Below, in pieces: positions 1-10,174 of a DNA stretch of 64,000 nucleotides. The DNA is from Hyphomicrobiales bacterium. Lineage in GTDB: Bacteria; Pseudomonadota; Alphaproteobacteria; Rhizobiales; Rhizobiaceae. The notes beneath the pieces were generated by a model. It was not told the origin of the DNA, ran no database searches, and saw only the letters and a list, made by a program, of their open reading frames with translations. The DNA lies in NCBI GenBank assembly GCA_900473205.1, contig UCLB01000031.1, positions 39,280 to 103,279 on the forward strand, given 5' to 3'. The stretch's first letter is position 1, and each line of letters begins with the position of its first letter. The position numbers were made by a program, and so were the translations under genes.

Positions 1-43
1 CAGCCTTTTCGGCAACTGCAGAAACGAGCTCGTTCTTGTTCAT
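1..43 (-). CDS. hupB: HU-type DNA-binding protein, N-terminal fragment (partial)
   Basis: Only the first 14 codons lie in the window. They read MNKNELVSAVAEKA, the typical start of the HU histone-like nucleoid protein, a small dimeric DNA-bending protein. A strong ribosome binding site (AAAGGGGTGG) lies just upstream of the ATG at 43. The gene runs off the left edge, downstream of lon on the same strand, which is the order known in rhizobia and many other proteobacteria. The product cannot be judged beyond its first residues. Confidence 0.8.
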   Translation of the reverse strand, partial: MNKNELVSAVAEKA

Positions 44-171
44 GTTTCCACCCCTTTCAATGGTATGAAACGACTCAAATTGGATCGGCGCAGAATACTT
101 ATCTATTCGCGCACCGCCACCCAAAAGCGCTGGAATGGCCTGAAAAACAAGGGGTCTCGCGTTCTTTTCAC

Positions 172-200
172 AAAAAAGGCTGGCATTTCTGCCAGCCTTT
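172..200 (-). terminator. Intrinsic terminator of lon
   Basis: An 11-bp perfect stem (AAAGGCTGGCA paired with TGCCAGCCTTT) with a 4-nt loop. On the minus strand it is followed by a run of six T. It lies 45 bp past the lon stop codon and upstream of hupB. Confidence 0.9.
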
Positions 201-244
201 CAACGATTTTGTGCTAAATTAGCACCAACACCGACGGTCGCTTA

Positions 245-2662
245 TCAATGTGCGATTGTCTGGCTACCGTCATCCACACCTTCAACAGTTGCAATGACCG
301 GCGTCTCGATGCTGCCATCCCACTCGATGGGCTCAGGCATACGCACCAGCGCATGCTGCAGAACCTCACCCATACGGGCAACCGGGATGATTTCCATCTC
401 GTTTTTGACGTTGTCAGGAATATCCGCCAAGTCCTTGGCGTTTTCTTCCGGGATCAGCACCTTCTTGATACCGCCGCGAAGAGCCGCAAGCAGCTTTTCC
501 TTCAAGCCACCAATCGGCAGGACGCGACCGCGAAGCGTGATTTCGCCCGTCATTGCGACGTTCTTGTCCACGGCAATACCTGTCATAATCGACACGATGG
601 CGGTTGCCATGGCCACACCGGCGGATGGACCATCCTTCGGTGTTGCACCTTCAGGTACGTGAACGTGGATATCCGACTTGTCGAAACGTGGAGGCTCGAT
701 GCCGAAATCAACCGCGCGCGAACGGACATAGGATGCCGCTGCCGAAATGGATTCCTTCATTACTTCCTTCAGGTTACCGGTCACGGTCATACGACCCTTA
801 CCCGGCATCATGACGCCTTCGATGGTCAGAAGCTCGCCGCCGACTTCGGTCCATGCCAGACCTGTAACGACGCCGACCTGATCTTCACGCTCGGCTTCGC
901 CATGGCGATACCGTGGAACGCCGAGATAGTCCTCGATGTTGGCAGCCGTAACCGCAACCGACGTGGACTTGCCCTTGATGATCTCGGTCACGGCCTTACG
1001 TGCCAGCTTCATCAATTCACGCTCAAAGTTACGAACGCCGGCTTCACGCGTGTACTGCTGGCTGATGGCCATCAGGGCGTCGTCGCTGACGGAGAATTCC
1101 TCCGGACGCAGCGCATGTTCTTTGATTGCCTTGGGCAGCAGGTGACGCTTGGCGATTTCGCGCTTTTCGTCTTCCGTGTAACCGGCAATACGGATGACTT
1201 CCATACGGTCCATCAAGGGGCCTGGAATGTTCAGCGTATTGGCTGTGGTGACGAACATCACATCCGACAAGTCATATTCCACTTCAAGATAGTGGTCCAT
1301 GAATGTGGAGTTCTGTTCCGGATCCAGCACCTCCAGCAAGGCGGATGATGGATCGCCACGAAAGTCCTGCCCCATCTTGTCGATTTCATCGAGCAGAAAG
1401 AGCGGATTTGCCTTCTTTGCCTTCTTCATCGACTGGACGATCTTGCCCGGCATGGAGCCGATATAGGTACGGCGGTGACCACGGATTTCCGCTTCGTCAC
1501 GAACGCCACCCAGCGCCATCCGCACATATTCACGGCCAGTTGCCTTGGCGATAGACTTCGCAAGCGACGTCTTACCAACGCCTGGAGGACCAACGAGGCA
1601 CAGGATTGGGCCACGGATTTTGGTCGCACGGGCCTGCACGGCCAGATACTCGACGATGCGTTCCTTGACCTTGTCGAGACCGAAATGGTCCTGCTCGAGA
1701 ACGGTTTCGGCAGCGTTCAGGTCCGTCTTGATCTTGGACTTCTTGCCCCAGGGCAGACCGATCAGCCAATCCAGATAGTTGCGCACTACGGTTGCTTCCG
1801 CAGACATCGGGCTCATCTGGCGCAGCTTCTTCATTTCAGCTTCCGCCTTTTCGCGGGCCTCCTTGGAGAGCTTGGTCTTGGCAACGCGTTCTTCCAGCTC
1901 GGCCATCTCGTCACGGCCATCCTCGCCGTCACCGAGTTCCTTCTGGATCGCCTTCATCTGCTCGTTCAGGTAATATTCGCGCTGGGTCTTCTCCATCTGG
2001 CGCTTGACGCGCGAGCGGATACGCTTTTCGACCTGAAGAACGGAAATCTCGCCTTCCATGAAGCCGAGCGCCTTTTCAAGACGCTGCTTCACGCTCACCG
2101 TTTCCAGCATTTCCTGCTTTTCGGTGATCTTGATGGACAGGTGCGATGCGACCGTATCGGCGAGTTTGGAATAGTCGTCGATCTGACCGGCGGCACCAAC
2201 CACCTCAGGCGAAATCTTCTTGTTGAGCTTCACATAGCTTTCGAACTCCGACACGACAGAACGCGACAGAGCTTCGATCTCGACCGGGTCTTCTTCGGGC
2301 TCAGCCAGAAGAACGGCGGTGGCTTCATAGAAGTCTTCACGACCGGTGTACTCTTCGATCTTGGCGCGGCCCTTGCCTTCCACCAGAACCTTCACAGTGC
2401 CATCGGGCAGCTTCAGCAGCTGCAGGACATTGGCAACCGTGCCGACGCGGTGAATAGCCGACGTGTCCGGGTCATCATCGCTGGCGTTGATCTGGGTCAC
2501 AAGCATGATCTGCTTGTCGGAGCCCATGACCTCTTCCAGTGCACGAATGGATTTTTCCCGGCCGACGAACAGCGGAACGATCATATGCGGGAAAACGACA
2601 ATGTCGCGCAGAGGGAGTACGGGATATGTACCGCCAGATGCAGCAGACGTAATGTTCGTCAT
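245..2662 (-). CDS. lon: ATP-dependent Lon protease
   Basis: Lon is a cytosolic homohexameric AAA+ serine protease that degrades misfolded and short-lived regulatory proteins. The 805-residue product has the LonN substrate-binding domain (about residues 10-200), a coiled-coil linker, an AAA+ module with Walker [10 protein letters not shown] at 358-366, and the Lon protease domain with the Ser680/Lys723 dyad (GPSAG and GGLKEK motifs). Length is normal for bacterial Lon. The frame can be extended to a TTG at 2677, but the ATG at 2662 is preceded by GAAAGGA at good spacing and matches the family N terminus. It lies downstream of clpX on the same strand, with its own terminator and a heat-shock-like promoter candidate. 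Confidence 0.97.
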   Translation of the reverse strand: MTNITSAASGGTYPVLPLRDIVVFPHMIVPLFVGREKSIRALEEVMGSDKQIMLVTQINASDDDPDTSAIHRVGTVANVLQLLKLPDGTVKVLVEGKGRAKIEEYTGREDFYEATAVLLAEPEEDPVEIEALSRSVVSEFESYVKLNKKISPEVVGAAGQIDDYSKLADTVASHLSIKITEKQEMLETVSVKQRLEKALGFMEGEISVLQVEKRIRSRVKRQMEKTQREYYLNEQMKAIQKELGDGEDGRDEMAELEERVAKTKLSKEAREKAEAEMKKLRQMSPMSAEATVVRNYLDWLIGLPWGKKSKIKTDLNAAETVLEQDHFGLDKVKERIVEYLAVQARATKIRGPILCLVGPPGVGKTSLAKSIAKATGREYVRMALGGVRDEAEIRGHRRTYIGSMPGKIVQSMKKAKKANPLFLLDEIDKMGQDFRGDPSSALLEVLDPEQNSTFMDHYLEVEYDLSDVMFVTTANTLNIPGPLMDRMEVIRIAGYTEDEKREIAKRHLLPKAIKEHALRPEEFSVSDDALMAISQQYTREAGVRNFERELMKLARKAVTEIIKGKSTSVAVTAANIEDYLGVPRYRHGEAEREDQVGVVTGLAWTEVGGELLTIEGVMMPGKGRMTVTGNLKEVMKESISAAASYVRSRAVDFGIEPPRFDKSDIHVHVPEGATPKDGPSAGVAMATAIVSIMTGIAVDKNVAMTGEITLRGRVLPIGGLKEKLLAALRGGIKKVLIPEENAKDLADIPDNVKNEMEIIPVARMGEVLQHALVRMPEPIEWDGSIETPVIATVEGVDDGSQTIAH

Positions 2663-3020
2663 ATCATTTCCTTTCAATGGTCCCCTTGGGAGGGACGCCT
2701 GCCGGACTTTCTTTGGGAGTTTCCGGCATATTCTTTTTCGTGACTGAAAGTGGAGTTCGTCACCGTCATTTTCAAGTCACAAGAGCAGATACCCTTCCGC
2801 TTGGGGCAGGATAGATCTCGAATACGCAATACGTCACAATACGCGTCACACTTTCCGTCATTCGCCCGCCTCGTGGCGAATCGGAAAAACAGCGAACGTT
2901 CAAAAAAACGTCATATCGCGCTGCAAATCACTTCTAAAACTTTATCAGGAAAGCGCAATCCGCTCCAAACGCAAAATCGGATCGCACTGCGATAATGCGA
3001 CCTTTCCCGTGCATAACACG
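2663..3020. other. lon upstream region
   Basis: Non-coding stretch between the clpX terminator and lon. It holds the lon promoter candidate at 2747-2776 and a weak GCCGGA/TCCGGC dyad at 2701-2727 that would fall in the lon leader. No gene with a ribosome binding site was seen. Confidence 0.6.
2747..2776 (-). promoter_or_regulatory. Candidate heat-shock (sigma-32 type) promoter of lon
   Basis: On the minus strand a CTTGAAAA box (2769-2776) is followed after 13 nt by CTCCACTTT (2747-2755), a partial match to a sigma-32 -10 element. The start would lie about 80 nt ahead of the lon ATG. Lon is heat-inducible in many bacteria. The -10 match is imperfect, so this is a suggestion only. Confidence 0.3.
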
Positions 3021-3049
3021 CAAAAAAGGCCCGCCGGAGGCGAGCCTTT
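3021..3049 (-). terminator. Intrinsic terminator of clpX
   Basis: An 11-bp stem with one mismatch (AAAGGCCCGCC against GGCGAGCCTTT) and a GGA loop. On the minus strand it is followed by six T. It lies 29 bp beyond the clpX stop. Confidence 0.85.
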
Positions 3050-3077
3050 CAATCTTCCGTCAACAGCCGTTCGGCAC

Positions 3078-4355
3078 TTAAGCCGAAACGTTGGCTTTCT
3101 CTTCCTGACGATCCGCGTAGATGTAGAGCGGACGGGCAGCACCGCTGACGACTTCGTCAGAGATGACAACCTCGCGAACGCCTTCCAGCGTCGGCAGTTC
3201 GAACATGGTGTCGAGCAGGATCTTTTCCATGATCGAACGCAGACCACGCGCACCGGTCTTACGGGTGATTGCCTTGCGGGCAATTTCGCGCAGAGCATCG
3301 CCCTGGAATGTGAGTTCGACATCTTCCATCTCGAACAGGCGCTGATACTGCTTGATCAGAGCGTTCTTCGGCTCAGAGAGAATCTGGATCAGCGCATCTT
3401 CATCAAGGTCTTCGAGCGTTGCCAGAACTGGCAGACGACCGATGAATTCAGGGATGAGACCGAACTTGACCAGATCTTCCGGCTCCAGTTCGCGCAGCAC
3501 TTCGCCAACACGACGATCGTCTTCCGCCTTTACCGTTGCGCCGAAACCAATGGAGGTCTTTTCGCCACGGGCAGAAATGATCTTGTCGAGGCCTGCAAAG
3601 GCACCGCCGCAGATGAACAGGATGTTGGTCGTATCCACCTGCAGGAATTCCTGCTGCGGATGCTTGCGGCCACCCTGCGGAGGAACGGATGCGACCGTGC
3701 CTTCCATGATCTTCAGAAGCGCCTGCTGAACGCCCTCGCCCGACACGTCGCGCGTGATGGACGGGTTGTCCGACTTGCGGGAAATCTTGTCCACTTCGTC
3801 GATGTAGACGATGCCGCGCTGGGCGCGTTCAACGTTGTAATCGGCAGACTGGAGCAGCTTGAGGATGATGTTTTCAACATCCTCGCCCACGTAACCGGCT
3901 TCGGTCAGCGTCGTTGCGTCAGCCATTGTGAAGGGAACGTCGATGATGCGAGCGAGCGTCTGGGCAAGATAGGTCTTGCCGCAACCGGTCGGTCCGACCA
4001 GCATGATGTTCGACTTCGCCAGCTCGATGTCGCCGTTCTTGGACGAATTCGCTAGACGCTTGTAATGGTTGTGAACCGCCACAGACAGAATTTTCTTCGC
4101 CTGCTTCTGGCCGATGACATATTCATCGAGAATCTTGATGATGTCCTGCGGGGTGGGAACACCCTCGCGCGACTTCACCATCGAGGTCTTGTTCTCCTCG
4201 CGGATGATGTCCATGCACAATTCGACGCATTCATCGCAAATGAATACTGTCGGCCCGGCAATGAGTTTCCGGACTTCGTGCTGGCTCTTGCCGCAGAATG
4301 AACAATAGAGTGTATTTTTCGAGTCGCCGCCGTTGCTGCCGCTGACTTTGCTCAT
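3078..4355 (-). CDS. clpX: ATP-dependent Clp protease ATP-binding subunit ClpX
   Basis: ClpX is the hexameric AAA+ unfoldase that recognises tagged substrates and feeds them into the ClpP chamber. The 425-residue protein has an N-terminal zinc-binding domain (Cys18, Cys21, Cys40, Cys43), Walker A GPTGCGKT at 121-128, the GYVG pore loop at 154-157, Walker B with Asp186-Glu187, and an IGF loop near residue 270 that docks on ClpP. Length is typical. clpP lies upstream on the same strand but 360 bp away, with a terminator between them, so the two are probably transcribed separately as in other rhizobia. Confidence 0.97.
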   Translation of the reverse strand: MSKVSGSNGGDSKNTLYCSFCGKSQHEVRKLIAGPTVFICDECVELCMDIIREENKTSMVKSREGVPTPQDIIKILDEYVIGQKQAKKILSVAVHNHYKRLANSSKNGDIELAKSNIMLVGPTGCGKTYLAQTLARIIDVPFTMADATTLTEAGYVGEDVENIILKLLQSADYNVERAQRGIVYIDEVDKISRKSDNPSITRDVSGEGVQQALLKIMEGTVASVPPQGGRKHPQQEFLQVDTTNILFICGGAFAGLDKIISARGEKTSIGFGATVKAEDDRRVGEVLRELEPEDLVKFGLIPEFIGRLPVLATLEDLDEDALIQILSEPKNALIKQYQRLFEMEDVELTFQGDALREIARKAITRKTGARGLRSIMEKILLDTMFELPTLEGVREVVISDEVVSGAARPLYIYADRQEEKANVSA

Positions 4356-4663
4356 ATCTCTTTCCTTCCAGCACGCCGCTGGTCCGCAAGGCGGATCGCG
4401 GTCAACTTACCGTCTGCGGACCGGTCGCTTCCCATAAGCATCCATGTCCGCTTCGTTCCCGGGGTACTAACCGCATCAGATACGAGACCTGACGAGCGGC
4501 GGCAACGAATTCCCCTGCAAACTCCGGGGCGATGAAGCCTCGGCATTTTGTTTCGTGACCAGTCCCAAACCCAAATGAGGCTTTTGTGGGATCGGCTTCA
4601 AGCTATGTCATAAAAATTCAACACAGCCTTAATATCTACTATTAGCGCTTTATTTTTCGGTTT
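4356..4663. other. clpP-clpX intergenic region
   Basis: Holds the clpX promoter candidate at 4573-4602 and a leader of roughly 200 nt. The open frame seen inside it on the minus strand lacks a ribosome binding site. Nothing else was recognised. Confidence 0.5.
4573..4602 (-). promoter_or_regulatory. Candidate heat-shock promoter of clpX
   Basis: On the minus strand CTTGAAG (4596-4602) is followed after 15 nt by CCTCATTT (4573-4580), close to the sigma-32 pattern CTTGAA ... CCCCAT-T. It lies downstream of the clpP terminator and about 220 nt before the clpX start. Confidence 0.35.
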
Positions 4664-4686
4664 AAACCCCGAATTTCACTTCGGGG
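4664..4686 (-). terminator. Probable terminator of clpP
   Basis: Stem CCCCGAA/TTCGGGG (4667-4673 with 4680-4686) and a 6-nt loop, 29 bp after the clpP stop. On the minus strand it is followed by TTTAAA, a weak U-tract. Confidence 0.6.
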
Positions 4687-4715
4687 CTTCAAACACAAGT
4701 CAAAATTTCAGCGCC

Positions 4716-5348
4716 TCAGCTGGCGGATGCGCCTTCGATTTCCTGACGCGAGGTCAGGATTTTGTCGATGACACCCCAGTTCTTCGCCTCATCCGCATCC
4801 ATGAAATGGTCACGGTCGAGCGTGTTTTCAACTTCTTCGAGCGTGCGGCCCGTGTGCTTCACGTAGACTTCATTGAGGCGACGCTTCATTTTGATGATGT
4901 CGCGCGCATGACGCTCGATATCGGAAGCTTGGCCCTGGAAACCACCCGAAGGCTGATGAACCATGATGCGGGCATTCGGCGTGCAGAAGCGCATGCCCTT
5001 TTCACCGGCAGCCAGAAGCAGCGAACCCATAGAGGCGGCCTGACCGACGCACAGCGTGGACACGGCAGGACGGATGAACTGCATCGTATCGTAGATCGCC
5101 ATGCCGGCGGTGACGACACCACCCGGGGAATTGATGTAGAGCGCGATTTCCTTCTTCGGGTTTTCCGACTCCAGGAACAGGAGCTGCGCGCAAACGAGCG
5201 ACGCCATGTGATCTTCCACCGGACCGGTCAGGAAGATGATCCGCTCTTTGAGAAGACGCGAGTAGATGTCGTAGGACCGTTCGCCGCGGTTGGTCTGCTC
5301 TACGACCATCGGCACCAGAGCCATGGCGGTATCAACTGGATTTGTCAT
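4716..5348 (-). CDS. clpP: ATP-dependent Clp protease proteolytic subunit ClpP
   Basis: ClpP is the tetradecameric serine peptidase that forms the degradation chamber used by ClpX and ClpA. The 210-residue protein carries the catalytic triad Ser106 (GQAASMGS), His131 (MVHQPSGG) and Asp180 (LDRDHF). It has a short N-terminal extension that is probably removed on maturation. Rhizobia often carry several clpP paralogues. The position next to clpX and lon marks this one as the main, ClpX-partnered copy. A heat-shock-like promoter candidate lies at 5417-5447. Confidence 0.96.
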   Translation of the reverse strand: MTNPVDTAMALVPMVVEQTNRGERSYDIYSRLLKERIIFLTGPVEDHMASLVCAQLLFLESENPKKEIALYINSPGGVVTAGMAIYDTMQFIRPAVSTLCVGQAASMGSLLLAAGEKGMRFCTPNARIMVHQPSGGFQGQASDIERHARDIIKMKRRLNEVYVKHTGRTLEEVENTLDRDHFMDADEAKNWGVIDKILTSRQEIEGASAS

Positions 5349-5805
5349 GTCCGTCCTTTGTCAACTCTTACCCGGTGAGCATACGCACCCGGAATCAATT
5401 CTATTCGTCTACTCTCTACATAGAGTGTGATTGCCCGGTTCTTCAAGACTCAGGTGGCGGATATCCTTAATGACGCACCGGCAAATATTCCCTGCCGCCT
5501 TACATCTCCGCGCGAAACGGCACCACCGGCATTTTAAAGGCCGTTCCCGTCATCAACTGCGAAACCGGATTTTGGTCAACCAAAGGTTAAACATACGGAC
5601 ATAATCTACTCGCAACCTTTCGTAACGGAAAGTAGAAACGACTTCTTAGCTTTTGATCCAGATAGTGCCGTCGAAACGATTTAGCACCACCGCGCGTGGC
5701 TGAAAGTCTTACCCGGAATTCATTTTTATATGCGGAAAGAGCGTGCACCCCAAGGGTCCATCGCCAAGTCATCCGTGAAACGCCGAGACAGATGGGGTTT
5801 GGTCA
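5349..5805. other. Divergent intergenic region between clpP and the diguanylate cyclase
   Basis: The left part holds the clpP promoter candidate. The right part must hold the promoter of the diguanylate cyclase, but no convincing -35/-10 pair was identified. Open frames here on both strands lack ribosome binding sites and look like chance. Confidence 0.5.
5417..5447 (-). promoter_or_regulatory. Candidate heat-shock promoter of clpP
   Basis: On the minus strand CTTGAAG (5441-5447) is followed by CTCTATGTA (5417-5425), giving CTTG-N18-CTCTAT. This resembles the alphaproteobacterial sigma-32 pattern CTTG-N17/18-CYTAT. It lies about 70 nt ahead of the clpP start. Confidence 0.4.
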
Positions 5806-7053
5806 GTGTTAGACGCCAAAACGGGCATGCTTCTTTGGTCGATGGAGACGTTGACTCTATCAGCAGTTCTCGCGGTGCTGTGGTTGCACCATCCTGCCAA
5901 AAAGCATCATTTGTGTTTTTCACTTGGCTTTGGCCTAGTGGGCGTCGGCGCAATTCTGGTCGCGCTGCGCGGTTTGATCCCTGATTTCATCTCCATCCAG
6001 TTCGGCAACATATCGGCACTGGCGGGTTTCAGCTTCTGGCTGGCAGGGCTTTTGTTGCTGGAAGGCCGCAAGCTCGATGGATGGATTGCCATTCCACCGC
6101 TGGTCTGGATCGCCTTCATGTTCGTGCCGCCCGTCCATGACAGCACGAGCGCGCGGATCATTCTCTACCACGTCTGCGCGGGCATAGGTCACCTCATGCT
6201 CGCGGGGGTGCTGTTGACAACGAAAGAATTCATTTCGCGAACCAGGAAATTACTGGCGACGGTCCTCATCATCCAGTCCTTTGCCGGCGCGGTCGCGGCT
6301 TCTCTCGTCATTCCCTACAATCTGGCGACCGGCCAGATCATCCCACTGACGGCACCGATTGCCGTCGTGGGCGCGTTGGGCTTCACGATTGTGATGATGA
6401 TCAGCGTCAAGATGTTCATGGAAGACGCAGAGCGTCGCTTGCAGCATCTGGCCATGACAGATCACCTGACGGGGACATTGAACCGTCGCGGCTTGCTACA
6501 GGCCTTTAGCGCGCTGAAAACCCGCCTTTCAGGCACATCGCGGCATATCGGCTTCATCCTGTTCGACATCGATCACTTCAAGAAGATCAACGATGAATAC
6601 GGCCATCAGTGCGGTGACGATGTGCTGGTCAAGTTTTGCGCGCATGCCAGCCTGATTGCAGACGGCAGAGGCGTGGTCATCCGCATGGGCGGCGAAGAAT
6701 TCGGTTGCTTGATAGAAACCGACGATCCATCGAAGGTCACCATTCTGGCCGAAGCGATCCGCATTCACTTCAGCCGTCTGGAAGTTTTTGCCGATACCAG
6801 ACAGTTTTCGCCAACGGTCAGCGCCGGGGTCTTTTGTCAAAGTGCGGCAGACGCAGACCTCGATACGATGCTGACAATGTCGGATCGCGCGCTCTACGGC
6901 GCCAAGAAAGAGGGTCGCAACCGCACTGTCGTGCGGGAAGGCTCCATCAACATCGTCGTTCCCGCCGATGACCGTGACGAAGACCCTTGCGACAACAATG
7001 CCGATCGGCAGGTTGCCGCTCTCAACCGCATCGCCCATATCGCCAATAGATAG
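5806..7053 (+). CDS. dgcA: Membrane-bound diguanylate cyclase (GGDEF domain)
   Basis: Predicted to make cyclic di-GMP from two GTP at the inner membrane. The first 200 or so residues hold six or seven hydrophobic segments with no recognised sensor domain. The rest is a GGDEF domain with the active signature GGEEF at residues 295-299. The inhibitory I-site RxxD, expected nine to six residues ahead of the signature, is absent, so product inhibition through that site is unlikely. The start used is GTG at 5806; an in-frame ATG at 5827 is possible. The position divergent from clpP matches, as I recall it, dgcA of Agrobacterium tumefaciens, which promotes attachment polysaccharide production. The symbol is by analogy. 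Confidence 0.85.
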   Translation: MLDAKTGMLLWSMETLTLSAVLAVLWLHHPAKKHHLCFSLGFGLVGVGAILVALRGLIPDFISIQFGNISALAGFSFWLAGLLLLEGRKLDGWIAIPPLVWIAFMFVPPVHDSTSARIILYHVCAGIGHLMLAGVLLTTKEFISRTRKLLATVLIIQSFAGAVAASLVIPYNLATGQIIPLTAPIAVVGALGFTIVMMISVKMFMEDAERRLQHLAMTDHLTGTLNRRGLLQAFSALKTRLSGTSRHIGFILFDIDHFKKINDEYGHQCGDDVLVKFCAHASLIADGRGVVIRMGGEEFGCLIETDDPSKVTILAEAIRIHFSRLEVFADTRQFSPTVSAGVFCQSAADADLDTMLTMSDRALYGAKKEGRNRTVVREGSINIVVPADDRDEDPCDNNADRQVAALNRIAHIANR

Positions 7054-7119
7054 GCAGCGGCTTGACCTTTATGCGCTTGCGATCCCATCATGGGCCACGC
7101 AGGCAATGGAGGTTTCGTC

Positions 7120-8877
7120 ATGCACGTCAGGTTTTTCACCGGCCTTTTAATATCCGCCGCTCTGGTCGCTGGGTCCGCCAAGGCACAGCAGGCATCAGAC
7201 ACGATTGCACCAGAACGGGCGACGGGCACGCAAACCGCAAGCCGCGTGGAAACGAAAAACTTCATGGTTGCAGCTGCCAATCCTCTGGCTGCAGAGGCAG
7301 GCCGCAAGGTGATTGCCGAAGGCGGCAATGCCATCGACGCCATGGTAGCCGTGCAGACGGTTCTGGGCCTCGTGGAGCCGCAAAGCTCCGGCCTCGGCGG
7401 CGGCAGTTTCCTTGTTTATTACGATGCAGCAACCAACAAGATGACCACATTCGACGGACGCGAAACCGCGCCGATGGAAGCGACGCCGAAGCTCTTTCTC
7501 GATGACAGCGGCCAGCCGCTGAAATTCATGGATGCGGTTATCGGTGGCCGCTCCGTCGGCACGCCGGGCACGGTGCGGCTGCTCTCCGATGTGCACAAGA
7601 AATACGGAAAAACAGCTTGGGCCGATTTGCTCAAGCCCGCCGAAACGCTTGCGACAGACGGCTTTCAGGTCTCGCCGCGCCTTGCATCGCTGATCGCGTC
7701 AGAGGGTGAGCGGCTCAAGAAATATGATGGGCCGCGCAGCTATTTCTACGACGCGTCAGGCGCGCCGCTGAAGGCTGGCACGGTTCTTAAAAATCCGGCC
7801 TATGCCCAGACGCTCAAGGCCATTGCGACCAAGGGCCCGGATGCTTTCTACAGCGGGCCGATTGCCGAAGCCATCGTCAAGACCGTGCGGGAAGCGACGG
7901 GCAATCCGGGTGTTCTCTCGCTGGCTGATCTGGCGAATTACCGCATCAAGGAGCGCGAGCCTGTATGCGCGAACTATCGCGCGCTGGATATTTGCGGCAT
8001 GGGGCCGCCCTCCTCCGGTGCTGTCGCCATCGGCCAGATGCTTGGCATTCTGGAAAACTTCGACATCAAGGCGCTGGGCCCCGACAATGTGGAAAGCTGG
8101 CGGCTGATCGGTGACGCACAGCGTCTGGCCTTTGCGGATCGTGAGCGCTATCTCGCCGACCCGGACTTCACCCCGCTGCCCATCAAGGGCCTGTTGGCCA
8201 AGACCTATCTCGGCACACGCGCCTCATCACTGGATGGTGACAAGGCGCTGGCTGCGGACGCGGTGAAGGCGGGTGAGCCGGAATGGGATCACGCTTTGCT
8301 GTTCGGTCGCGGGCCGACGCTGGAAATGCCATCCACCAGCCATTTCGTGATCGTCGACAGCCAAGGCAATGTTGTTTCCATGACGACGACCATTGAAAGC
8401 GGCTTCGGCTCGCGCCTGATGACCAATGGCTTTCTGCTGAACAACGAACTGACGGATTTTTCCTTCAAGACGCATGACGGAAGCCTGCCGGTGGCCAACC
8501 GCGTAGAGCCGGGCAAACGCCCGCGCTCTTCCATGGCCCCGACAATCGTGATGAAGGATGGCAAGCCACTTCTGGCCATCGGCTCCCCCGGTGGCAGCCA
8601 GATCATCGGCTATGTCGCACAGGCGCTGATTGCCTATATCGACTGGGGCATGCCGGTGGAAAAGATCGTGGCGCAACCGCATCTGATCAACCGCTTCGGC
8701 ACCTATGATATCGAAGCTGGTACCGATGCGGAAAAGTTCACGGAACCGCTGAAGGCCATGGGTTTCGAGGTGAAGCCGGGTGAGATGAATTCTGGCCTGC
8801 ATGCCATCGAAATCACCGGCACCGGCCTCGTCGGCAGCGCCGATCCGCGCCGCGAAGGTGTGGCCGTCGGCGAATAG
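7120..8877 (+). CDS. ggt: Gamma-glutamyltranspeptidase (glutathione hydrolase)
   Basis: Periplasmic N-terminal nucleophile enzyme that hydrolyses glutathione or transfers its gamma-glutamyl group. The 585-residue proenzyme begins with a signal peptide of about 22 residues ending AKA. The autocatalytic cleavage site and nucleophile is Thr406 in STSHF, followed by the small-subunit core with VVSMTTT and the late GSPGGS loop. The frame opens at 7090, but GGAGG lies just ahead of the ATG at 7120 and that start gives the clean signal peptide. It lies 66 bp after the cyclase gene and 41 bp before the P450 gene on the same strand, so it may be cotranscribed with the P450. Confidence 0.93.
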   Translation: MHVRFFTGLLISAALVAGSAKAQQASDTIAPERATGTQTASRVETKNFMVAAANPLAAEAGRKVIAEGGNAIDAMVAVQTVLGLVEPQSSGLGGGSFLVYYDAATNKMTTFDGRETAPMEATPKLFLDDSGQPLKFMDAVIGGRSVGTPGTVRLLSDVHKKYGKTAWADLLKPAETLATDGFQVSPRLASLIASEGERLKKYDGPRSYFYDASGAPLKAGTVLKNPAYAQTLKAIATKGPDAFYSGPIAEAIVKTVREATGNPGVLSLADLANYRIKEREPVCANYRALDICGMGPPSSGAVAIGQMLGILENFDIKALGPDNVESWRLIGDAQRLAFADRERYLADPDFTPLPIKGLLAKTYLGTRASSLDGDKALAADAVKAGEPEWDHALLFGRGPTLEMPSTSHFVIVDSQGNVVSMTTTIESGFGSRLMTNGFLLNNELTDFSFKTHDGSLPVANRVEPGKRPRSSMAPTIVMKDGKPLLAIGSPGGSQIIGYVAQALIAYIDWGMPVEKIVAQPHLINRFGTYDIEAGTDAEKFTEPLKAMGFEVKPGEMNSGLHAIEITGTGLVGSADPRREGVAVGE

Positions 8878-8918
8878 AATCGCTTCCGTGGCAAGGAGGT
8901 TTGCGTTAGAGATCGGGC

Positions 8919-10166
8919 ATGAAAAACGTGCCTGATTTCCTCCGCATCGATGCCGAAAAACGTGTCGTCTCGCTCGACGCCCGCAACCCTGCTTTCTACA
9001 GCGACCCCAACGCCGTCTATGCGGCGCTGCATGCGCAATGTCCCACCTTTTACTGGGAGGAGCAGAAGCAATGGTTCTTCACCGGCTATGACTACGTCAA
9101 CGCGCTGCTGCGCGACCGTCGTTTCGGGCGGCAAATCCTGCATGTCGCGACCCGCGAGGAACTGGGCCTGCCGCTGCCGCTTGAGCATGTCAGGCACTTC
9201 GATGCGGCGGAGCGCCATTCCCTGCTGGAAATCGAGCCGCCGGAGCATACCCGGCTCAGAACGCTGGTTAACCGTGCCTTCGTTTCGCGTCATGTCGAAA
9301 AGATGAAGCCGGAGATTGAGGTACTCGCCAACGGGCTGATCGACCGCTTCGAAAAGGACGGCAAAACGGAGCTGCTGTCGTCCTTTGCGGACATCATTCC
9401 CGTGACGATGATTGCGCGGATGATCGGCATTCCCGAAGAGATGGGCCCGCAACTGCTGAAATGGTCACATGCCTATGTCGGCATGTATATGTTCAAGCGC
9501 ACCCACGAAGACGAACTGGCCGCCGACATCGCCGCGAAGGAATTTGCAGATTATGTGCGCAGCGTGATCGCGCAGCGCCGTGCGGAGCCGAAAGACGATC
9601 TGCTCAGCCACATGATCCATACGGAGCATAAGGGGCAGTATCTCACCGACGACGAGCTGATTTCGACCACCATCGTTTTGCTGAACGCCGGTCACGAAGC
9701 GACCGTCCATCAGATCGGCAATTCCGTGCGCGTCATTCTGGAAAGCGGCAGCGACCCTGCTCTGCTGTTTCAGGATGAAAAATCGACCGAGCGCACGGTG
9801 GAGGAAACCCTACGCATCGGCGCGCCAGTACACATCTTCCAGCGATGGGCGCTGGAGCCAGTCGAAATCGACGGCGTCACCTTCCGCCGCGGCGATAAGG
9901 TCAGCCTCATCCTCGCCGCAGCCAATCTCGACCCACAAAAATTCACTGATCCCCTCACCTTCAAGCCCGACCGCGCCGAAGCCCCCAACCTATCCTTCGG
10001 CGCCGGCATCCACTTCTGCATCGGCGCACCACTGGCACGGCTGGAGCTGAACATCGTGCTTCCGCTGCTGTTCAAACGCCTGCCGGGACTGCGAATTGCG
10101 GAGCCGCCGACGGTGAAGGACGTGTATCATTTCCACGGGTTGGAACGGTTGGATTTGGCGTGGTAG
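8919..10166 (+). CDS. Cytochrome P450
   Basis: Soluble bacterial P450 monooxygenase of 415 residues with no membrane anchor. The I-helix oxygen-activation motif AGHEAT is at 257-262, an ExxR-type K-helix motif follows, and the heme-binding loop FGAGIHFCIG has its axial cysteine at Cys367. The substrate cannot be inferred from sequence. No dedicated ferredoxin or ferredoxin reductase gene is adjacent, so electrons must come from partners elsewhere. An in-frame stop just upstream makes ATG 8919 the first possible start. An AAGGAGG sits 21 nt ahead, further than usual. The gene ends 8 bp from the convergent cupin gene. Confidence 0.92.
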   Translation: MKNVPDFLRIDAEKRVVSLDARNPAFYSDPNAVYAALHAQCPTFYWEEQKQWFFTGYDYVNALLRDRRFGRQILHVATREELGLPLPLEHVRHFDAAERHSLLEIEPPEHTRLRTLVNRAFVSRHVEKMKPEIEVLANGLIDRFEKDGKTELLSSFADIIPVTMIARMIGIPEEMGPQLLKWSHAYVGMYMFKRTHEDELAADIAAKEFADYVRSVIAQRRAEPKDDLLSHMIHTEHKGQYLTDDELISTTIVLLNAGHEATVHQIGNSVRVILESGSDPALLFQDEKSTERTVEETLRIGAPVHIFQRWALEPVEIDGVTFRRGDKVSLILAAANLDPQKFTDPLTFKPDRAEAPNLSFGAGIHFCIGAPLARLELNIVLPLLFKRLPGLRIAEPPTVKDVYHFHGLERLDLAW

Positions 10167-10174
10167 TGTTACCC

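Noticed and set aside
2945..3322. Minus-strand 125-codon frame overlapping the clpX 3' end and terminator
   Set aside because: It lies in another frame of clpX and runs across its terminator. No ribosome binding site.
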